64,000 nucleotides of DNA. It comes from Symbiodinium kawagutii. Lineage: Eukaryota; Sar; Dinophyceae; Suessiales; Symbiodiniaceae. Below, piece by piece: positions 57,600 to 64,000 of the stretch. The position numbers and the translations under genes were made by a program. The stretch's first letter is position 1. Each line of letters starts with the position of its first letter. The stretch is from contig VSDK01016357.1 in NCBI GenBank assembly GCA_009767595.1, positions 67,390 through 131,389 on the forward strand, in the 5' to 3' direction. The notes under the pieces are model-generated. The model was not told where the DNA came from and made no database searches. It was given only the letters and a program-made list of their open reading frames with translations.

Positions 57600-59650
57600 C
57601 GCTGGCAGACACGTTTGTTTTGGATCTCTGATGTTTGGACCTTCAGCATCCTGCAACATGGCACCGTGCCAGGCCAAGACCTTTGCATCTTGAGGGAAAA
57701 GCTGGGCCGGCACTGCAGCGGCCAGGGTTGGTGGTGATCACATGGGATAACCAGTAGCAGGGATTTAGGCCCAAGTTGGGCCTAGCAATGGTGACATTGC
57801 TATCCATTCTTCGGTATCAATCTCTATTATCAAACACTAGTATATCTAGTATCTCTTTTATCGATCACTAGTACCAAACTCTTGTATCAATCACGGTCGA
57901 CTTCATTATGAAGACTAGGCGATACTCAATGAATGTGTATGAACTAAAATGATCACCAACCAGTCACTGCCATTCATCACTACTGACCATTGCTTGGTTG
58001 ATGGGTCGTAGATTCGCACATTTTCCTGGCCGCAACAGCCGCAGCATTCATCTCTTGGCCCGGCTCAGCGCTCGCCACAGGATCTCGGAAGGCATGGCCA
58101 TCAGAGATGCGAAGCTGCACGCAAGGCTGAGGTGAGGTGCATCGATGGGCGCAGGCTGAGGCTAGGCTCACCCAGCTGCTACCAGCTGCTAGGCAGCAGC
58201 CATGAGGCGATAGGGTAGTCACCTGAGCACTGCGAAGTGCCAGGATCGATCCTCAGGTTGAAATATGATGGGCCTTAATGGCTGTAGAAACGCTAGCTAG
58301 AAAAGGATGGATGTATATAAAATGTAAGATCATCGAATTCAGTATGATTGATGACACCGTTAATGGACCATGCAAAACAGCTAAGATGGTTGAAACCTAA
58401 TAAGAGATGGATAAACCATCTACTGGCGTTGGTTGTGTTCATCAGCCTCCATCCAAGCTGGGATGTTCTTTTTCCCCATCAACCTCAGCACATGGTGCAG
58501 GGACAAAGTGCTCAAAGCTTGGCAACGTGTAGCCAAAAGTGTGCAAGCTGCGCATGAGGCGGAAGAGCCTCGGTGCTGTGGCTGTTGGTCAGAACGGTTA
58601 CCGTAGGCGATAGACACCATAGTCACTGTAGTCACCATAGTCATCCGACTGATTCCCAACTGGAGAAGCAGAAAGTTCCAATGCACTACGCCCTTGGTGT
58701 CATGGAGGAGGTCCTTGCGCCGAGTTGAAACAAAGTCACCTGTGACAGAGCCTGAGCAGTTGGAGCCGTTGTGGGGCCAGGTCTTAGAAAAGAAGCAAAG
58801 GCAACTTGTGCAGATGGTGGTGAGTAGATGGGTGTGGTGCTCAGTTGCAGAATTCTTCCCCGCCGATGACCTGAGGTTGCGCCACATTTGAAGTGGGGAC
58901 AAACTGAACACTGATAATGTAGAACGGAAACGGCATTCCGGTGAGGAGATTTAGAGAATTGTACTGTAAGTGGTGCACCACTGGTCATGCTATTTCCTCA
59001 CACACACACACACATCTCCAGACGCAACTCTACACATGTCATGTCTTATACATCTAGGTGTACAGATCCTGTAGCACCCTCGGGTCCCCTGGCCCCTGTC
59101 CCTGGCCATGGACTAGGTCCACACCTGGCACGCAACACGATGTCGCCGGCTGCAGCTGTCAAGCAAATGCTGGAGAGGTCCAGCGGCGGCGGCCGACCGT
59201 GGTAAAGAGTTGCTGGGATGGGTGCCCCGTTGGTGAACGAATGGACGGCGAAGCTTCAGCCGATTCTCATCGGTTCACTTGAGACAGGAAAGAGGTAGTG
59301 AGGGGGTTTGGACTTCATCAATGGATGCGATCCACAGTATAATGAAACCGAAGGATCATCGAATTGGGATGTGCCATACTCATGATTCGCTGTGCTCCTT
59401 TGTTGGCAGCCTTGGTTTCGAAGAAGACTCAATGAGAGGATTCTGACACAAGGCGGCTGTTCACATTGCAGCTTTATTGCCCAAGCTCGGTGTGTTCGAT
59501 CGCTGCAAAAAGCCGCCAGCTGACAGTTGAAGGCGCAAGCTGATGGCGAACAACGCAAGCGACAAAGTGTTCTGCGACGTGCAGGCCGCGGGGCTGGGGC
59601 CAGTGATGCTCCAAGGGACTCCAGCGACTCGTTTAGCCAAGGCAACCTTG
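57600..59650. other. Intergenic region upstream of the FNIP-repeat gene
   Basis: No gene is supported. Frames at 58348, 58694, 58987 and 59256 are short and conflict between strands. A CACA run lies at 58999-59014. The clustered ACTAGTATC motifs at 57830-57890 are low-complexity. Confidence 0.35.
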
Positions 59651-59764
59651 TAGGTGGATGGAGCAATTAATGGCCCTTGATTTTTACCAGCAATTTGCCA
59701 GCCCTAAACGTAGAAATTCTTCCAATGGCTTAGCATCCAAGGGATTGATGAATTTCGATGTCCT

Positions 59765-61840
59765 TTGCTTCAAGACAAGCTTACTTACCTTAATATCAAC
59801 CAACTTGGAAATTCTGAGAACGGGGAGGCCGGGACTGCAGTAGGACTTGACCGTGCGATCTTGTCGCAGGTCTTCCTATTGAGCGGAGAGTCCATCCACT
59901 TGAACGTGCCCGGCTCCTTGCTGGGTCATGAAGTGCGGGAGATGATTATCGATGCACTTCCAATGAGATCTGGGGCTTCTGTGTTCTTGACATCCTCAGA
60001 TTCCATTCCCTTGGAATTGTATCAGACTTTGCAGCAGCAAGGTCTGGTGGGAGATGTTGCCTTGTCTTGTACTTTTTTGCCTACAAATGTCCATGCAGTT
60101 TGGTCCTGGGTCAAAGGCCAGTTGGATGACGATACTTTTGATGGTTGCGATGGTATCACGGAGCTGAAAGGTATCACAGGCCTCAGGCAGCTTCGCTCTC
60201 TTCCCAAAAGCTGCTCTCTCCAAAGCGTAGTCTTCGCAGAAAGCTTCAACGCGTCTTTGGAAGCTGTTAGCTTACCAGGTCGTCTTCACAGTTTGACCTT
60301 CGGCCGGGCGTTCAACAGCAACCTGGAAAAAGTGAACTGGCCGAGTCGGCTTCAACATTTGACGTTTGGTTATGAATTCAACCAGGAAATGAACAGAGTG
60401 ACCTTGCCAGCCAGTCTTCTGAGTTTGACTTTCGGCGGTTGGTTCAATCAATCGCTTGATGGAATGAACTTTCCAAGCAAGCTTCAAAGCTTGACATTGG
60501 GTGACCGTTTTGATCGGAGAATGCAGAGTGTGCACTTGCCAAGCACCCTGGAAAATCTAATATTCGGCAGAAATTTCAACCAAAGCATGGAGGGTGTAAA
60601 GTTGCCCGATGCGCTTCAGAAGTTGACGTTTGGTAGTAGCTTTAATCAAGAGGTGCAACACTTTTGCTTGCCAGGCAATCTCCGAAGTCTGACTTTTGGT
60701 TTCCACTTCAACCAGTCTTTGGACAATGTAACATTGCCGAGCAGTCTTGAACACATGGCTCTTGGTGGTTCTTTCTCTCACGGGCTTGGCGCTGTGACAT
60801 TGCCAAATAGTCTTCGGGACTTGACCCTGGGCAGCCCTTCCAGTCAAACCTTGGAGGGCATGAACTTCCCCAGCAGCTTGCGGGTCTTGACTTTTGGTAC
60901 TCGCTTTAATTGCAAATTACAAAAGATACCGCCTTTACCGGATGGTCTTGAAAGTTTGATGTTAGGTGAGTGGTTCAACCAGACCCTTTGTGGCACGACC
61001 TTCCCTGACAGTTTGCAAAGTTTGGTCCTTGGCGATTGGTTCAACGAGAGCCTGGACAGTGTGAAGCTTCCATGCAGCCTACGAAGCTTGATCTTTGGTG
61101 ATCGTTTTGACCAACAATTAAGGCGGGTGGACTTGCCGAGCGCTTTACAAAGCTTGACCTTTGGTAGCCGGTTCAACCAAAGCATGGAAGGTGTGATTTG
61201 GCCAAGCGGTTTGCAAACCTTGACTTTTGGTGCCAATTTTGATCGATCCTTGGACAAAGTCTGCTTGCCGAGCGGTCTTCAAAGCCTCAGGTTTGGTCGA
61301 GAATTCAACAAACCGCTGGATCTCGTAGATTGGCCAAGTGGCCTTCAATCTTTGTCTTTTGGAAGCCGCTTTGACCAGAGTCTGAATCTGGTGAACCTTC
61401 CAGACAGTCTCCAAAGCCTGGCTCTTGGTGATGGTTTTGACCAAAGCCTTCACGATGTCAAGTTGCCGAGAAGACTTGAACACTTAACTTTTGGTAGTCG
61501 TTTCAATCAGGCCATAAAGGGTGTCAGCTTACCGAAGACGCTAAAGACCTTGACTTTTGGTCACCGGTTCAACCAGAACCTGCATGGGGTGCTCTTGCCA
61601 GAAAGCCTTCAACATTTGATGTTCGGTCACGAGTTCAATTGCAGCCTGGGCTGCGTGACCTTGCCAAGCGGTCTCAAGAGCTTGACCTTTGGTGATAAGT
61701 TCGACCAAGGCATGCTGAATGTTTCGCTCCCAAGCAGTCTCCAGAAGCTCACTTTTGGTACATACAGATCTCTTGGATCTGTGACATGTCCAGCAGCTCT
61801 TCGCAGCTTGGAATGTGATGATCTTTTGGTGAGTTGCTGA
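59765..61840 (+). CDS. Ubiquitin-like domain plus FNIP-repeat protein, 691 residues
   Basis: A single long frame. Residues about 35-110 (VFLLSGESIHLNVPGS, then EVREMIIDALP) look like the ubiquitin-like beta-grasp domain that often begins dinoflagellate and other protist repeat proteins. A short linker region is followed, from about residue 155 to the end, by 23-24 tandem 22-residue repeats of the type GxxFNQSLxxVxLPSxLQSL, then TF. These are FNIP repeats (a leucine-rich-repeat relative best known from Dictyostelium), which form a solenoid for protein binding. Stop is TGA after residue 691. An in-phase AG/G at 59869/59870 (TGTCGCAG before GTCTTCC) suggests the Ubl part may start a new exon, with the true start upstream, so the first ~35 residues are doubtful. 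No transmembrane segment or signal peptide is seen. The partner is unknown. Confidence 0.84.
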   Translation: MLQDKLTYLNINQLGNSENGEAGTAVGLDRAILSQVFLLSGESIHLNVPGSLLGHEVREMIIDALPMRSGASVFLTSSDSIPLELYQTLQQQGLVGDVALSCTFLPTNVHAVWSWVKGQLDDDTFDGCDGITELKGITGLRQLRSLPKSCSLQSVVFAESFNASLEAVSLPGRLHSLTFGRAFNSNLEKVNWPSRLQHLTFGYEFNQEMNRVTLPASLLSLTFGGWFNQSLDGMNFPSKLQSLTLGDRFDRRMQSVHLPSTLENLIFGRNFNQSMEGVKLPDALQKLTFGSSFNQEVQHFCLPGNLRSLTFGFHFNQSLDNVTLPSSLEHMALGGSFSHGLGAVTLPNSLRDLTLGSPSSQTLEGMNFPSSLRVLTFGTRFNCKLQKIPPLPDGLESLMLGEWFNQTLCGTTFPDSLQSLVLGDWFNESLDSVKLPCSLRSLIFGDRFDQQLRRVDLPSALQSLTFGSRFNQSMEGVIWPSGLQTLTFGANFDRSLDKVCLPSGLQSLRFGREFNKPLDLVDWPSGLQSLSFGSRFDQSLNLVNLPDSLQSLALGDGFDQSLHDVKLPRRLEHLTFGSRFNQAIKGVSLPKTLKTLTFGHRFNQNLHGVLLPESLQHLMFGHEFNCSLGCVTLPSGLKSLTFGDKFDQGMLNVSLPSSLQKLTFGTYRSLGSVTCPAALRSLECDDLLVSC

Positions 61841-63174
61841 TCAAAAAAGCAGATCTGGGCATCGCAGCCGGGGATCCGTGACAGCAATGCTAGAAGTTCA
61901 TGTTAGGTTCATCCCTTAACGAGGTTTCATTCATCCCTGGCTTGCAGACCTTCAGGCACAGGATGGCATCCCTCAGCTGGTCTCTGCTCTCTCTTTGGGT
62001 GATCATGACTCATGACCTACAGAAACAAAATGAATATCGCATCAAAATATGATGCGGGCCATGGCCGGTGAAGACATCCCCAGAAATCTCGGTGAACGAA
62101 CTGATTGGTCAAAGTCCCAGTGGTCAGTAACGGTCCATGATCATGGCTAGCGATTAACGGTTATTGATTCGGAATTCAACATTGATCATGGTCAACCGCT
62201 TACATGAGTTTAGGCACTAATAGCTCCCGAATAGTCATTAATAAGTAGCTATTGATTAACCATGGTTGATGAGTCATGACCCAGACTAGTACTTAGATAT
62301 CACGCTCAACCTATCGGCATCTATTGGCAGTCCATTCATGGCTAGGTGGTCCATGGACCATGAACAACCTTGATTCATAGGTGGATTAATGTTGAGCTAT
62401 CATGGTTGAAGTAGCCATGGCCATGTTCAACCTATTACATAACCTATGAGTGATAACTCATTGCTGTAATCAACCTATTAATCATGGTTAGCCATCTAAT
62501 AGCAATCAACCTATCAACCTATTGAATTCCGCTACAAATAGCTACGGTCAACCTATTAATCAAGCCATTAATCAACTATTCAGCCTATTAACATCTATTA
62601 ATTAACCACAGGCTGACCTATTAACTCATCAAGCTATTAACTCATCAACCTCAACCTATTCGTCAACCATAGGTCCAACGGCTAACATTAACCATAGGTC
62701 CACCTCACCCTGCTTCCCTTTGGTGACTCAGCCAGGCTTCACACAGGAGCTGCGAAGGACACGAGCCGCAAAATGCGTGCGACGGCGAGGTGCCCGAACA
62801 GGTGTTGCAAGCAATGGCTGGTTATACTTCAAGGGCTATGGCTTGATATTAAGCAACCAATGGTCAACTAGCTGGTTAATGACCAACTAGTAATGGTTAA
62901 TGGTTGATAATAGGGGATAATAACCAACAACCACTATAATAATGAGTTATTGTATATTAATAGCTGGTTATAATTCGAGTTATAGTAATAATATTGTAAT
63001 CAACCTATCAACCAACAATGATAGCTGGTTAATGATTAACAGAAGGGGATGATAACTAAGAATTGTAGGGGATACATGCCAACTATATGCCGAGCTGGGT
63101 CAATATTAACCAACCACTCATGGGGGATAATTCTCAACAATCATAGGGAAAACAATAGGCAATGATAGAACTTG
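61841..63174. other. AT-rich non-coding stretch with degenerate CAACCTATTAA motifs
   Basis: From 62120 to 63170 the sequence is built from loosely repeated words such as ATCAACCTATTAA, AACCATGGTT and GGTTAATGA, with frequent stops in all frames. It resembles the segment at 34430-34620. No gene is seen. Confidence 0.6.
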
Positions 63175-63280
63175 TACTGGCTGGTGGTTTCAAAGGTTTT
63201 TTTTTTATGGTCCTTAGTAGCTATTCACAATTGGTTGGTTGACTAATATTTTTCATAGGGGTTGAAACCACTAGCCAGTA
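63175..63280. mobile_element. Short inverted-repeat (MITE-like) element, family B
   Basis: The ends TACTGGCTGGTGGTTTCAA and TTGAAACCACTAGCCAGTA are near-perfect reverse complements. The interior phrase TTGGTTGGTTGACTAATATT matches the copy in the RMC1 intron at 48750. Confidence 0.75.
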
Positions 63281-64000
63281 TAGGATAGTTGGCTATGATA
63301 GGATTAGGAGAGTTGGTTATGATATAAAAGGATAGCAGGATAGCAGGATAGTTGGTTTTGATAGGATATAGTTGGTTATAATGGGTTAAAAGAGATGGTT
63401 GATAAGACAATGGTTGTTATAAATAGGTCAACTAGCTGGTTATTCTTATAGGATAGTTGGTTCATATGGGACATAGCTGGTTATACTTATAAAATCAGTT
63501 AAGAATCACAATTGTTTATATCAATCGCTGGGTATAGCACCAGTAACTACATCAAATAGGTCAAAGCTATCAGCCGGTTGCATTCGTGCATGATCCAAGG
63601 AATGATATAATCAAAAGCAACAATGATATATTTGTAAACAATATGATTAAATCTGGGAATTACATGGTGAACTACATTTTGTTACACACTACACTACTAC
63701 TATAAGTGAGATAGGTTAAAGCTATCCAAAGCTATCCAAAGCTAGCCGAAGCTGGTATCAATCAGCCATGCCATAATCAACGCGAGGAGGAACTGACAAC
63801 ATTTTTTCTTGATGGATGAACATGTGTTAGTGCGTTGAATTTGCTTGGAAGAGATCCTGTCGTGGAACCTTTGCCATTTAGCCACGAGAGAGGTAGTTGT
63901 TTTATATCTCTCAGTCCTGCTAATTCCAAACACATCACATCAGGTTGGTACAATAGAATTTCAAGGATAAATTCACAATTTCCACTTGGGCATCTTGACA
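63281..64000. other. Non-coding end of window
   Basis: Repeats of GGATAG(T/C)TGGTTAT-like words run to 63500, and AAGCTATCCAAAGCTATCC at about 63720-63745. Nothing codes convincingly. Confidence 0.5.

Noticed and set aside
58200-58262. Possible tRNA (a GGATCGATCC box resembling a T-loop)
   Set aside because: No matching acceptor stem or anticodon arm is found; the box is a simple palindrome.
60272-61887. Several - strand frames with a 22-residue period
   Set aside because: Mirrors of the FNIP-repeat coding region.

Overview
This window looks like nuclear DNA of a dinoflagellate, most likely a symbiodiniacean or a close relative. The reasons are: sparse multi-exon genes that all lie on the + strand; introns starting with a mixture of GT, GC and GA and ending AG before a G; heavy loads of simple repeats and minisatellites; dispersed short inverted-repeat elements inside introns; and protein families typical of these algae (FNIP-repeat proteins with a ubiquitin-like N-terminus, ankyrin fusions). 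No bacterial-style operons, tRNA, rRNA or CRISPR arrays were found. Two assembly gaps (23516-24020 and 42238-42258) interrupt the sequence.

Layout: 418-2806 is the 3' part of an SLC26/SulP anion transporter with a STAS domain. 2.8-13.5 kb is repeat-rich and holds only unrecognised candidate exons, a long CAT tract and a 65-copy perfect decamer satellite. 13546-17385 encodes a GUCD1-type papain-like domain fused to ankyrin repeats. 17.4-24.7 kb holds minisatellites, microsatellites, the large gap and scattered candidate exons. 24956-26479 is an intronless type II membrane glycosyltransferase resembling the GT23 fucosyltransferase group. 26.5-36.3 kb is mostly intergenic, with a 221-bp tandem duplication and a possible zinc-ribbon exon. 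36365-40225 is a DGAT2-family acyltransferase split into about ten small exons. 41697-43133 is a mostly intronless 453-residue protein with Gly/Ala-rich hydrophobic segments and a C-terminus that resembles bacterial polymorphic-toxin nuclease domains. About 44370-51990 is a many-exon homologue of RMC1 (Mic1 domain), the regulatory subunit of the Mon1-Ccz1 Rab7 exchange factor. Its last visible exon runs into a 2.4-kb minisatellite whose 85-bp unit copies the exon end and 5' splice site. 54.4-59.7 kb is intergenic with several inverted-repeat elements. 59765-61840 is a 691-residue ubiquitin-like plus FNIP-repeat protein. The last 2 kb is AT-rich and non-coding.

The genes do not form an obvious pathway. 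DGAT2 (storage lipid synthesis) and RMC1 (late endosome and lysosome traffic) are both linked to lipid handling, but their neighbourhood is more simply explained as part of a one-direction dinoflagellate gene array. Exon boundaries were worked out by reading-frame continuity and family conservation, not by transcript data.
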